Made by a program: the position numbers and the translations under genes. Under the pieces are notes generated by a model. That model saw only the letters and a list, made by a program, of their open reading frames with translations, made no database searches and had not been told where the DNA came from. From the NCBI GenBank assembly GCA_963921425.1, contig OY992835.1, forward strand, positions 21,142,001 to 21,206,000: a stretch of 64,000 nt of DNA, written 5' to 3'. Positions 22,156 through 34,526 of this stretch are shown in pieces. The DNA comes from Dryas octopetala (Eukaryota; Streptophyta; Magnoliopsida; Rosales; Rosaceae). The first letter of the stretch is position 1. Each line of letters begins with the position of its first letter.

Positions 22156-24865
22156 ATGCAAATCTCTCTAACCATTACACCCTCCAAAGCCCCTCTAATT
22201 TTCCCATTCCACCAACCCATTTCACATCCACCAAAAACCCAGAGAGCTTCGCTGAAAACCCATATAAATCCTGTAAATTCCCTTAAAGGGTCGCCATTTT
22301 TACCGGGAATCGGCCGAGTTATCGAGGATGACGAGTACCGGATAGCCCGAAACCAGGTTCTCCGGAAAGGTGTGGACTTGGAAGGCTATTCTATTGAGGG
22401 CATTTCAATTGGTGGCCAAGAGACTTGCATTATCATTCCAGAGTTTAAGTGCGCTTTCGATATCGGCAGGTGTCCCGCCAGAGCCATTCATCAGAACTTT
22501 GTTTTCATCACTCATGCTCATCTTGATCACATTGTGAGCTTCTCCTGCTCTGCTCTTTTGGGCACCCATTTTTAGTTTGCTTCATTATGTCCACATTTGG
22601 CGTTGCCAGTGTTAATAGCTTTAGCTTGGTTCAAGTTTTTCAGTTAGTAATTGTGACAATACTATATTTTTGAACATGGGTGTCCTCTAATACTATATTC
22701 TTGAACATGGTTATTGTGACTTTGTTATTCGTGTTGTTTAAGTTATAGTTTAGGTTGGTGTAAAAGAAATTTTGGTGTCTTTCAAGTCAATCATCTATCC
22801 GTGTTCTGATGACTAGCTGTATCCACTGATTGATTTTAGCTTTCTCACACCGTGAGCCATTTACTTCAATTGGAAAAACGCTAGTATGTGCTTAAACTGT
22901 GTTTATCGTTTCAGGGTGGGCTTCCAATGTATGTAGCCAGCCGTGGTTTGTACAGCTTAAAACCTCCAACAATATTTGTGCCTCCTTGTATTAAAGAGGA
23001 TGTGGAGAAGCTATTTGACATTCATAGGACCATGGGGCACGTGGAATTGAACCTCGATTTGGTTGCATTGGATGTGGGTATGTAGCACTGGTTTTTTGGG
23101 CTTATTATATCTCTTCATGCCAGGAATGATATTAAAATTTTGAATTCAGGTGAAACTTATGAAATGCGGAATAACCTTGTTGTCCGGCCATTTAGGACTC
23201 AACATGTTATACCCAGCCAGGTATGTTTCACCAAATTATTATTCATCTGCCCAATTTGCTGAAATATTTCCAATAATACAGATGCAAATACTCAGAGTGC
23301 TAGGAGTAGCTTATTTTCAGTGACACATCTTCTGCACAAGTACTCCATTAAAAATTTAATGGGTTATGGCTTCTGACTACATGGTGAAGATTATTTTGTG
23401 GACAGCCATTGGTCCCCTTAGCTGAGTAGCATTGCATTCATGCAGAAGGTCTTGGGATCATATCCGCAGTGTCCCAGACACATATGACTTAGGATTATAA
23501 TTTGTTTACTAGTGAGGCCTGTTCCTTATTTATGTTGTGGCTTGCTAATATATGATGGGCTAGTATAGTAAGTGTTTTGTAACCTAGAAAAGCTCAGAGT
23601 CTGGAACATGCCATTACTCTATTTATTCATTGTTTTTATTTCAGGGTTATGTTATTTACTCGGTTAGAAAAAAGCTGAAGAAGCAGTATTTTCATCTAAA
23701 AGGGAAACAGATTGAGAAATTGAAGAAGTCTGGTGTCGAGGTTTGTAATGGCTGCAGATAGTTTTGTTTTCATCTTCAACAAACTGATATTGATTTTGAA
23801 CTTTCCTTTTTAGATTACAGACACTGTATTGTCACCAGAGGTGGCCTTCACAGGGGATACAACGTCAGATTACATGCTGGATCCACGCAATGCTGATGCC
23901 TTGAGAGCAAAGATTCTTATAACTGAGGTGTGAAGAAGGATATATGAACCTTTGAAAAGGGAAATTCTTGACATTGAAATGCAGTGATTTATATTAACAT
24001 ATGATATTTTAATGTTCTTCATTAACATGAATACACACAAACACACACAATGTTTCATAATTTGGTGAAAATCAGTTTTGATGGGTGAAGATCTTTGGCA
24101 GGCAACTTTTCTGGATGAAGGGTACAGCATTGAGCATGCACGACAACATGGCCATACTCATTTACACGAGGCATGTGAACAATTGGTTTTTATATTCTTT
24201 CGGACTTTTGAGACTAATAAATAGACTGCATGTTTGTCATATGTTTGACTAATTACTGCATCTTTTATCATGTTAATTATAATTATAACTTTAGTCTGTT
24301 ACAAATGCAGATCATTGAAAATGCCCAATGGATAAGAAATAAGGCAGTTCTGTTGACTCATTTCTCCTCCCGCTATCATTTAGAGGTAATTACTTATCTC
24401 AACTAAGTCTTGTTGTTTTTGTTTGTGATGGTTATCATCGAATGAACCTAAGAGGATGCTTAAGAATAAATGGAAAATATTATCTTGTTAAACATGTTTT
24501 ATTATCATACGAACAATTTGAATGTGAGGTCTAGATTGAGAGTATGATCAACCCAAAGAATAATATTGTGTAAAATCAGTTTAAGAAGTTGATTAAAAAC
24601 TAACTAATTTTGTATCCTATGCGAGCAACTCTTGACACGGTGTATCTAATATTTAAAAACTCAATTGCTGGGCACTACTAAGCTTCAATTTTAGAGAACC
24701 ATCGTATGTTGGATGATCATAGTTCCTTCTTTTCAGAAACTACTGAATGATTGATTCTTTCTCCCTCAATTGTAGGACATTCGTCAAGCCATGTCAAAGT
24801 TGCAGTCAAAGGTGTCGGCTAAAGTGGTCCCTCTTACAGAAGGTTTCAAGTCTATGCACTCCTAG
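22156..24865 (+). CDS. TRZ2: Ribonuclease Z, chloroplast-type (TRZ2-like)
   Basis: Short-form tRNase Z that removes the 3' trailer of pre-tRNA. The Arabidopsis relative works in plastids. Eight exons: 22156-22533, 22915-23077, 23150-23220, 23645-23740, 23814-23927, 24102-24170, 24311-24385 and 24776-24865, for 351 residues. The first about 60 residues are Ser/Thr/Pro-rich with few acids, fitting a transit peptide. The metallo-beta-lactamase motif HAHLDH is at residues 120-125 and is followed by GGLPMYVASRG. FTGDTTSDYM supplies a further metal ligand, and LLTHFSSRYHLEDIRQAM is the C-terminal conserved block. The start is the ATG at 22156; the open frame continues upstream without another in-frame ATG. 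The intron after exon 6 uses a GC donor (GAG then GCATGT at 24171). It is tail to tail with mtKAS. Confidence 0.95.
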
Positions 24866-25540
24866 ATTCTCGGATTTTTGGGCTCATTTTGTCCTCTATT
24901 AGCATATGCAATATGTATAGAGATAGAGATAGAGATAGAGATAGAGACAGAGAGATGTAATCAATCGACAGTGGATCAGTACTAGGTCGTGTTTGAATTA
25001 GCTAAAAGTATCTTTATCAATACAACATGGATTGGCCCAAGATGTAGAACCATTCATGAGTGCTAACATAAAAATGTAAACGGAAGTCAGAAGATTTCCA
25101 GTGTTTGGCAAACAAGCATGTCTACCTATAGAAAATGGACAAAATTACATTTATCAGCACCAATATTTCTTTCGATTTATTACTTTTTGGTCCAACAGAG
25201 GTTAATTGGGTCCGTTCCCCTTAAACCCAAGTCATATGCCTGTGAATTAGTTCTGTTAGTGAGGATAAGTTTGTCAAGAAACCCTACCTAATGTCCAACC
25301 AATAAACCACGTTTACAATTACCCATGCAGCCCAAACTTTCAGCTCCTACTGCCAAGCTCATCCAATCCAAAATTCAAAATTAAGGAAAAACAATATAGC
25401 ATAAAATACAACTGCCGCTTGGTGTTCCGTCGGCTCCATTTCTAGACGATGTGATTTTGAGCATTGCAAGATATGTTTGCATTTGGAGAATGATGTCCAT
25501 GGTACACATTCTGGGCAAGAAGATATAACCAACCAATTTG
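24866..25540. other. Tail-to-tail spacer, tRNase Z / mtKAS
   Basis: Contains both 3' UTRs. A short (AGAGAT)n microsatellite lies at 24916-24948 in the presumed tRNase Z 3' UTR. Nothing else is recognised. Confidence 0.5.
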
Positions 25541-28500
25541 TCAAGGAGCAGATGTAAACAGCAGGGATGCATTTGTTCCTCCAAAGCCGAAAGAGTTTGA
25601 CAAAGCAGCTCTTATTGGCATGTCCTTTGAAGCTGTCAGAGGCATGAAAGCATCCTTAAATAGTGGATCTGGTTTTGCGAGATTAAGCGTTAGTGGTGCA
25701 ATGCCCTGCAATAAAACAGGAAAGCAACAAATCAAAAAGAAAGGCCAACATAGCAGTCAGTTATGTTTGCAAAAGAAGCTATATAATATCAGTCAGTTAT
25801 GTTTTCAGTGGATGTTTGATTCAATCTCAGTCATCAAAGCAGCAGCAACTTACGTGGTGTATGGCCAAAATAGAAAATATTGCTTCAACAGCTCCAGCTG
25901 CACCAAGGAGATGACCAATAGCTCCCTGAAATTTAATTATAAATGAATACCTGTTCCAGGTTTATATAAAAGAACTTTATGTGGGAGTTCTGATGCTGCC
26001 AATTTTAGACCTGGAGCAGTAACTATCTTTTGCACAAACAAAGCAAACTTTCAAGCTGATATCATGCTACAATATGAAGGGTAACTAGCCATAATGTTCA
26101 ACTGCACAAGTTAAATGTTCTATAAGCTAAGCCATTTTTAAGTACTTAAAAAGTTGCAAACACTTAACCTAAATGTTTACCTTTGTGGAGGACAACGCTA
26201 AAGCACCTGAGGTTGCATGGTCAAAGAAAAAGTTTTTGATAGCATTGGCTTCTACCATGTCACCTGAATAATACATAAAAATATAGATAATAAAATAAAA
26301 AACAATATGAACCACATCTATACTAGTTTCACGACAAACTGAAGTACCAGCTGAAAACACTAAAGTGTAGCAATTTATAAAAGTCCAAATGATTTACCCA
26401 AAGGTGTTGATGTAGCATGGGCATTTACATAATCCATTTGTTTAGGATGAAGACCTGCCTGCAAGTCAAAAACAAGTGCATTACTACAAACCCCAATTAT
26501 CTCCACACGCATACTGACCACAGAAAATTAAAGTATTTGTTCAGGACACCTATTAGATCACACCACAAACAACGAACTATCTTTGGGTGTCAAATTAGGA
26601 ACAGTTTAGTGCAATCATTATGAAGCTTATATCTACCAACTTAGTCTTTTTATGCATGTCAAAATTATTATGCAAGCCAACAGTAGATGCACCATGATAC
26701 TTCATCCATCCTTCCATAAATGGTTGTCTAAACTGCCCTAGATATGTGCTGCTGCCACTGCAGACAAGTACCAAATTTGATTTCAAAGTTCGATAGCCAT
26801 GTAAATTTAATTATCATCCTTGGATATATAACTTGTACCACTCAGATGGGAAAAATGATTTTAAGAATGTGCATACATGCCCATCAAGTTTTTACCTGTC
26901 TAAAGGCACGTGTCATGGCCAGAATGGCGCCTCTTCCATCAGTATGTGGTTGAGTAATGTGATATGCATCACCTGTACAGAGTTGCTATCTTCAGAACTC
27001 ATAAATTACCAGAAAATTACTGAAAAGATACTTAAAATTTATTGTGCTTATGATAAACACCTGACATCCCATAACCACGAACTTCTGCATAAATTTTTGC
27101 TCCTCGACTTTTTGCATGCTCAAGCTCCTTCATCACAAAATATTAACCCAGCAGCAAATACACCAATTAAGAACATGAAGAAACAAGAAGAAAAGAATTT
27201 AGAGAGAAACAAAATATTCAGGAAATACATGTCTCAACTACCTCCAGCACCAAGATGCCAGCACCTTCACCTATCCTGGTTTCAAAGTAAAGGTTAGATA
27301 ACAGGAAGCATCAAGAAACATAACAGCAACAGGCAAATTATGGAAACAAACCTTTCTAAGAACATTTACTTACACAAACCCATCTCGACCACAGTCAAAA
27401 GGCCGTGAGGCTTCATGTGGGGAAGAATTGTACTTTGTAGTCAAAGCCCTTGACCTGGAAATTGAGAAGAAAAATCTTTTAGACAAGATAACAATAACAT
27501 TAACAGGGAAAAGTCTGGGTACAATTGTTTTAGACGAAGAGTTAGGAGAAGATATTGAAAGATGCATCAAGTAGGGTTAATGGGTTATACTTGCCCATGA
27601 AAGAAACTGTGCAACTACTACCTAAAGAAATGAAAAGAAAGAAAGAAGAAAAAAAATGCCTGTAATGTTATATGTCACAATACACCTGCAAAATCCTGCT
27701 ATTGATAAAGCATCAATGCTAGACTCTGTGCCTCCAGCCACCATAACATCAGCATCTCCAAATTGAATCATCCTTGTTGCGTCACCCAGAGAATGTGCAC
27801 CAGTAGCACAAGCTGTTACTGCAGCATGGTTTGGTCCCTATGTTAAAAAACAACACCAAATGGTTCAATGGTTAGGTGCCAACTTCAAACTTAAAACAAG
27901 ACCAGCGTGACAACAAATGATCTACATCTCAGTCTACGTGGGTGTTTTTTATTTTTTATTTTTGAAAACATACATCAGAATTTAAGTGTTCTTGCAACCA
28001 AACTCAAGATGCAGATTTTTCCAAATCACTTGGCCTATGAAATCAGAAGCATCAAGAATACAAGGCACCATCCAAATACCTGATTGGTGCATGGGTTGTC
28101 CATATGATGATGGAGATGGAGTTACATGCTAGCCCTTTGTCCAGATAAAACCCATATCACAAAGAATAAAATGTATTTCAGTTTGCAAGTTGTTTACGCA
28201 CCTGGAATCCATATTTCATGCTGACATGACCAGCAGCCATGTTGATTAATATCCGTGGGATGAAAAATGGACTAAGCCGACGAAGACGCTGGTTATATAA
28301 ACAGAAATAGCACATATCAAGTTAATTGTTTCTGCCATTTCCCAGGCCATAACATAGATATTATGTGAAGTTGGAAAAAAGAAAAAACTGTTTCATTCCA
28401 TTACAGGGTAGTAAAAAACCAACCTTCTCACAAATCATTTGTGCAGCATCCAATATGTCACTGATGCTTCCAATTCCCCCACCAATTGATACACCCTGTC

Positions 28501-28724
28501 ATTCTTAAAGTTAAAAATATACATCACCAAACATGAAAAAAGAATCAATTTCATCAATTACCCACTTCAAAATACTAAAAATTCAGTATTATTTCATATT
28601 AAAATTACCGTTCTTTCCTTGTGTTCGGGCTCGGTGGGCATCCAATTAGCATCTTTAAGTGCTTCATCTGCAGCACATAGCGCATACCCTATAAACCTCG
28701 CCATTGAACGATGCTCCTGAAAGA

Positions 28725-28770
<46 letters not shown>

Positions 28771-29134
28771 TGTAGTAACAACATTGCATTATAGATACTG
28801 AAAAATAGCATGGTCAAGCATCAGAACGGTCCAAACTGAATAATACCTTAGAATTGAGCCACAAGTCCTCGTTGAATTCACCTGGGTTGGTTCCACAGGG
28901 CACAATTGCAGCGACTTTAGACGTGAGCTGGTCGAAAGTGTGGAGTTGGGTCTCCGTATCGAAGCTATTCATTTTGAGGTCTTGAAGGGTCAATGCCCTT
29001 ATGCCACAATCGCCTTGTATGAGCCTCCTCCACGTAGTCTCCACCCCACACCCCAATGGAGTCACCATGCCCAAACCTGCAAACCCATGTTCACCAATAA
29101 CCAACACACACAGTGAGATATTTATACACACAGT

Positions 29135-29178
<44 letters not shown>

Positions 29179-29278
29179 CAGTGACGACGACTCTGCGAGA
29201 ATGAACAGAAGGAGGGGGGTCAAAGAAAGAAGAGGAAATGCGACGAGTGAAGAGTTTACGCCAAGCAGGAGTAGCCAT
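25541..29278 (-). CDS. mtKAS: Mitochondrial 3-oxoacyl-ACP synthase (mtKAS)
   Basis: Condensing enzyme of type II fatty acid synthesis in mitochondria, supplying octanoyl-ACP for lipoate and longer acyl-ACPs. Fourteen exons: 29278-29179, 29076-28847, 28716-28609, 28495-28424, 28288-28202, 27837-27686, 27454-27374, 27275-27242, 27127-27061, 26972-26896, 26458-26398, 26263-26181, 25925-25854 and 25705-25541, for 462 residues, close to the Arabidopsis length. The first about 29 residues are Arg/Ser-rich with no acids, fitting a mitochondrial presequence. [19 protein letters not shown] starts the enzyme. The catalytic triad is intact: Cys209 in [12 protein letters not shown], His350 in [13 protein letters not shown] and His389 in [15 protein letters not shown]. 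The C-terminus ends [14 protein letters not shown] as in the family. An ATG 39 bases upstream (29317) is also in frame; 29278 matches the known start better. Confidence 0.96.
28729..28769. repeat. (AC)n microsatellite in mtKAS intron 2
   Basis: About 20 AC units without interruption, just upstream (gene sense: downstream of exon 2) of the acceptor for exon 3. Confidence 0.95.
29139..29175. repeat. (GA)n microsatellite beside mtKAS exon 1 donor
   Basis: About 18 GA units. On the gene strand this is a CT repeat starting within 4 bases of the exon 1 donor (GTACTC), so length changes act next to a splice site. Confidence 0.95.
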
Positions 29279-30067
29279 AGCTTTTAAAGCCCCAACAATG
29301 GCTACTCTGGGACTCAACTCTCAAGAAGAAGCTGACGAAGACGCTACCAAGCTGAGAAGGTAATAGTATAAGTGTATAACAAAGTAGAGCTCGTGTGTTT
29401 TAGTCTTTGAGATGAAAATTACTCGGAAAAAAAGCTCTCTCTTTTGTGCGTTTGTTTTGTTGAGAAATCTTATTGGGCCTGGTTAATTGGTTGGCCCAAG
29501 TCGTCCGTTTACTTTAGGCCTATGGGACAGTGGACTTACTTGGGCCCTCCCATTATACATAACAGCCCATTATATATATTTATATTTTCTTTTCCTGTCA
29601 GACAAAGACTATAATTTGAAGTTAATGAATTGATTTTCTTTCTCAAAAAATAAAAAATAAAAATTGGGACATATAACTTTGTTAATAAAGCATTTATTGA
29701 TAGTATAGATTCGCATTAGAGTTCAGCTTTCCTTCTCCTCTTCCTTTTTTTAATCCCTTGAATTTGAAAAAGAAAAATTGAACTAAGATGGTAAAGTGCA
29801 ATACAATAAAACACATTGAAATATGATGTAGTGAAAGTGATTCATTAACTTACTACTAACAAAAAGTGACTCATTAACAACCGTCAGAGATGGAACATTA
29901 CAAAGTTTAGTTCTATGAAGAAAATTTAAAGAAAACGGGGGATAAAAGTATAGGACTTAATAGATAGAGGAACAGTACGCACACTAGCGCGCTATGCCTT
30001 ATGCAATTGATCGGATCATATGACTTTGGGAAACCAACCTGGCACATCAAATTCCGATCAACAACTT
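29279..30067 (-). promoter_or_regulatory. mtKAS promoter with site II-like motifs
   Basis: Upstream of mtKAS the sequence carries TGGGCC or its complement at 29474-29479, 29493-29498 and 29541-29546, with AGCCCA near 29563. Clusters of site II (TGGGCY) elements are known from promoters of plant mitochondrial and ribosomal genes. The remaining 500 bases are AT-rich with no gene. Confidence 0.5.
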
Positions 30068-30165
30068 GGAGGTATGGCTGAGTGGCTTAAGGCATTGATT
30101 TACGGCATTGGTTTACTAAATCGATGTACAAGAAGAATGTATCATGGGTTCGAATTCTGTCGGTA
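30068..30165 (+). pseudogene. tRNA-Ser pseudogene, organelle-like
   Basis: The stretch starts GGAGGTATGGCTGAGTGGCT and carries a D-arm, a serine-type long variable arm (ACAAGAAGAATGTATC) and the T-loop signature GGGTTCGAAT. From memory it matches plant mitochondrial trnS(GCU). It is broken: a duplication of about 13 bases (GGCATTGATTTAC before GGCATTGGTTTAC) disrupts the anticodon stem. The anticodon region reads TTTACTAAA rather than TTTGCTAAA. The 3' acceptor strand (TCTGTCGGTAGTC) no longer pairs with GGAGGTA. This is probably a nuclear copy of mitochondrial DNA. Confidence 0.7.
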
Positions 30166-30399
30166 GTCAACTCCAGCGTGTTAATTTAGTTATCCTCGTT
30201 AAGCCACTCACTTGATGTCTAGTTTCTCAATTGGTAGATGGTTTGGTTTCTTTTCCCCCAAATCAATAAAGAAGGGAGAAATTAGTTGATTCAGAGACTC
30301 AATAAAAGTCACTTTCTTGTATTTATTCTCTATCACACTATCGAGAAGGCTTTAACTTTATTGACAAAAAAAACTAAACCATGCTTAATTACATTTAGA

Positions 30400-30459
30400 A
30401 GATACACAAGTAACAATACAAATTTGATAAGATACACAAGTAACAATACAAATTTGATA
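30400..30459. repeat. 30-bp tandem duplication
   Basis: Two adjacent copies of a unit starting AGATACACAAGTAACAATAC, period 30, followed by a TATATA run. It lies in the spacer between the tRNA pseudogene and IBR5. Confidence 0.85.
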
Positions 30460-31331
30460 TATATATAGAGAGAGAAAGCTCAATGCCCTATGTCAACCTT
30501 GAACAACAACTATCTTGACTAGTACTAATTGACCATGCCATTGTCCTTGTGAGTTCATATCCAAACAAAGAAAAACCAAAAGATTTGGAAGTGGTCATGA
30601 GCAGTACAATCCAGGTGGCATTATGTAACTGGATAAGGTGTAAATGGGCCCCAAAACAATTGGTGGTCCAGAGGAACAACATGATTGGGTACTAATGGGT
30701 GGGGCTTGGGGAAGCCTTCTGGATGATGATCAAGAAAAAAGAATTCTGGGCTTTTGTGTTCTGTACACAACAACAGCAACACCAGCAGCAGCAGCAAAAT
30801 TATTTCCCAAGAAAAAAAAAAAAAAAAAAAACCAGTGGCAAAACCTCAATCTCTTTCTATCCATCCACGTCGTGTTCCAAAGTAATCAATATATAAATAA
30901 ACAACGCGCTGCGTTGATCTCATGGCTTTGGCTTTCTTTCTTGCTTTCTTAGTCTCCCACCGTTAATAGACAGCTTTGTCAGTGAGACACCCCAAAGCCA
31001 AAGCAAAGCTAAAACGCCAATCCGAGAGAACTCAAAGGTCTCAAACTCATCATCAATCTGATAAAAGAAGAAGAAGCTTCCTCGTACGCCCTCTACTTCA
31101 CTCTCATCTATCTCTGTCTCTCCCTGTCTCTTGTTTTTTTCTCTTCTTTTCTTTTCTTTTTCCACGTTAGGCTTTAGCTAGACACAATCTTTAAGACCCC
31201 CACTTCGATTTTTCGCACTCTGTCCCAATCCGCATCGATTTATCTGTTTATTGATCTGGGTCTTGGTTGTTTTGTGATTTAGAAGCCCTTTTCTCATCTG
31301 GGTCGGTGCCTAATCGCCGTCGTCTTAGGCT
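30460..31331 (+). promoter_or_regulatory. IBR5 upstream region and CT-rich leader
   Basis: No gene is seen. Bases about 30760-30830 hold CAG/CAA repeats and an A-tract. From about 31080 to the ATG at 31332 the sequence becomes CT-rich, fitting a long 5' UTR. Confidence 0.45.
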
Positions 31332-34300
31332 ATGAGGAAGAGGGAGAGAGAGAATCCATGTGGGGTTTGCGGCCACTATCACAAATACGAAGAAGGAGAG
31401 GTCTGTGGGATATGTGGCCATCGAATTCCAGCGTCATCTGAGAAAACAGCGATCCATATTAGCGCTTTTCCTTCTGAGATCTTGCCGGAGTTTCTCTATT
31501 TGGGTAGCTACGATAACGCATCACGCTCTGAGCTTCTCAAGACCCAGGGAATCTCTCGCGTTCTCAACGTAAGAGTTTTCTACCTTGATTTTCTTGTGCT
31601 TAGTTTTGAAATTGTAAATGCAAGAATGCGTTTTCGGGTTTTGCTTTTCTGTTTGAAATAAATCAGTTCAATAAAGTTTTCGACTTTCGAATTGGAATTC
31701 GTTTCTATATGTTGATTGTGCTAATTGGACGTGCATTAGAGGTTGCCTACAATATGATGGATAAGAGAGACTATCATAACTGCAGCGTGACATGGGGAAT
31801 GAGGAAGGGATTTTGTTGCATGGTTTATGAAAATAATAGGGAGTTCAATAACAGAGCTTCATGAGTCATCCATACTTTCTTAAATCGAATGCTTGTGATT
31901 AAAGTTAGCATGTCTATTAGGTTAAAGTAGTTGAGTTGATTTTGAGATAGTTGAGTGGAACATGGAGAAGTAAATAGCAGCATCAATCAAGGACAAGATG
32001 GGTAAAAGTCATCTGCAGTGGAAGATTTGTGATTTCACTAAGAAAGGTAGATGATGGCTGTGTTTAGGGTTATGAATAGATATGGACCTGGATAATGAAT
32101 TAATGATTTACTACTTTACCTGAACTAATCGTAACGCGGTCCTCACGTTGTTTTTTATGATTCGTATTTTAAGAATTAACATGCGATGTGTGTGGAAACT
32201 ATCTTTATATATTTTTATTGGTTTGTTTGGAATAGTGAATTAGTCAGTCTTCAACTAGTTGAGGTTTCCCATTCTTAAGTAATCTTTGTTTCCCCGAATA
32301 TGCAGACGGTACCTTCTTGTCAAAATCTCTACAAGAACTCCTTCACCTACCACTACCTCCAAGATGACAAAACTTTGTCATTTGAGGATGCAAATCAATT
32401 TTTAGGTGTGTACTTCCTTTTTTGTGCATAATGAAGTCATATATGTTGATTAAAGTGTTCCAGTTCTTTATATGGTTTTGATTCTGGGAATGGTTTTAGT
32501 AATATTTGGCATAAGGATATTTCAATAATATTGATTTCTTAATTTAATGTCAGTGTTGATTAACCGTGCTTGATCTTGCAGAGCAATGTGAAAGGGACAA
32601 AGCTCGTGTTTTAGTGCACTGCATGTCAGGAAAAAATAGGTGAACTACAGAAAATCATGTTTTTCTTTTTTTATATTTCTATCATTTTCTGGGTATAACC
32701 ATAAGCTTGTACTGGCTTACACACACGTCAACTCTAGAGTCCCTTATAAAGAGCGCATCACATCGCCAAAATGCAATTAATATATCGCTTGGCCACCAGC
32801 CTTTTGGTTCTACTATAGTTTAATTGTAGGAGATGATTTTTCTTGTTTATTTTATGAGATTTATATTTATGATCTTTCTGACAGGTCGCCGGCTATTGTA
32901 ATAGCTTATTTGATGAAATCCAGAGGATGGAGACTTGCACCGAGTTTCCAGTGGGTAAAAGAACGAAGACCAGCTGTTGAATTAACTGAAGGTATGCACA
33001 TTTTTGATGAATCTGTTTCAGCTATCTTAAAAGGAGCGTGCAATTGAATAATAAGTTTAGATATTGGAACATAAATGGAATTGGAGTAATGAATGTCATG
33101 TTTCAAGCCAATTGATTTTAGAAACATTTTTGATGAATCTGTTTCAGCTATCTTAAAAGGAGCGTGCAATTGAATAATAAGTTTAGATATTGGAACATAA
33201 ATGGAATTGGAGTAATGAATGTCATGTTTCAAGCCAATTGATTTTAGAAACTGGTGTGATTGTATAGAGAAAGATAAATGCTGATATAGTGGACTGTAGT
33301 GGGATGCAATTGTTTGATTTGGTCGGATGGGGTGATTGTGATGAGTAGATACTTTTTGCACCCTGTTTTTCCACATTCCATCTAGATGGGACTTCTGCAT
33401 GTTCAGCACTTGAACTTTTCTAGGTTTTTCATTATATAAGAAAAACTTTCCAGTATGTCTTTTTTTATTTTTATGTCACCGTGAAGTACTCTGGAAAACT
33501 TGCTGTCCTTTTTGGGGTTGGATATCTTCCCTTTTACTTTCACTCTCTTTTTCCAAATGTTAGGAGTTAAAATCTTCTTGCCATCCTAAATAAACAACAG
33601 TTATTTCATTCTTCTGCTCCTGTTTTGCCTAATGTGGACAATTGAAAATAAGTTTGAGCCATGAATTGTTTAAACTTTGGAATGACAAGTGCATCAAATT
33701 ATAATTGTTAGAAAACTACAGAGATCTGAAGATTAAATCTCTGTATTATGGGATGAAGACACCCGAGTCTAATTTAAATAGAAAACATTGACCATTTTCA
33801 CGTTATGTAGTCAAATTTTCATTAAGGTTGAATCTAGGACTTCAAGATTTTTTTGCCTTGCACTTTTTTATTAAAGGAAAAAAGGTTCCTCCTTCTCTCC
33901 TTATGTTTGTTCCCACCCCCTCACAAGAAACAAAGACATATCCATGCTTAAAGAAGCTGAAAGCCTTAATCTCAGGGTAGGATCCAGTTGTTGTTCCGGT
34001 CTTTATACATTGTTTCTGTGTCGTGCATGAGGGTATTGTCCACTTGTTTCAAACAATTATAGATCTCTGACTTCCATTTGTGTTTATGGATGTAGCTTAT
34101 TACCGGCAATTGCAGGAGTATGAGGAGAAGATATTTGGATCAGTTGATAATAACAACCCAACCCTGCTGGCCTTCCCACCAGTAGCTGCACCTTCGTTTA
34201 GCTTTGGCTTCCCAAGAGCTAATGATCCAGTTCCTATCCCTGCATTCAACAATGTCGGAGCTATCTCCATTTTTGCCCGGCCTACCTTAGATATTCCTCC

Positions 34301-34412
34301 ACAGGAGTTTACATTTGGAGCTGGCCAGACTCAAAATAATATATCAGGAAGCCCTTTCAATGCCAATCCACAAACTTCAAATGCTAGTGATATTCCAATG
34401 GATAGTTCTTGA
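31332..34412 (+). CDS. IBR5: Dual-specificity phosphatase IBR5
   Basis: MAP-kinase phosphatase-type enzyme. In Arabidopsis, IBR5 dephosphorylates MPK12 and affects auxin and ABA responses. Five exons: 31332-31568, 32306-32405, 32582-32639, 32885-32991 and 34096-34412, for 272 residues. The N-terminus has the plant-specific CGVCGHYH and CGICGH pairs, a likely zinc-binding unit. FPSEILPEFLYLGSYDNASR opens the phosphatase domain. The active site VHCMSGKNRSPA gives Cys126 and Arg132 of the HCx5R loop. The C-terminal about 90 residues are Pro/Asn/Ser-rich and probably disordered. The intron between exons 3 and 4 splits the active-site Arg codon. Intron 4 contains a recent 126-bp tandem duplication. 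Confidence 0.96.
32999..33250. repeat. 126-bp tandem duplication in IBR5 intron 4
   Basis: Copies 32999-33124 and 33125-33250 appear identical by eye, beginning CATTTTTGATGAATCTG. The first copy starts only 8 bases after the exon 4 donor. The lack of divergence points to a young event or an assembly artefact. Confidence 0.93.
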
Positions 34413-34474
34413 ATTTCCAGTTTTTAAACTAAACCCCTTTTGCGGATCAGCTGTTGGAGGGAAGTCTTGACTCC

Positions 34475-34526
34475 GATGAGTTTTATTTCTATCTGGACGT
34501 GATGAGTTTTATTTCTATCTGGACGT
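34475..34526. repeat. 26-bp tandem duplication in IBR5 3' UTR
   Basis: Two direct copies of a unit starting GATGAGTTTTATTTCTATCT, at 34475 and 34501, about 60 bases after the IBR5 stop codon. Confidence 0.93.

Noticed and set aside
31360..31572. Second open frame over IBR5 exon 1
   Set aside because: Shadow frame; the IBR5 frame carries the conserved Cys pairs and splices in phase.
32906..33409. 167-codon minus-strand frame across IBR5 intron 4
   Set aside because: Length is created by the 126-bp duplication; it repeats the same residues twice and has no family match.
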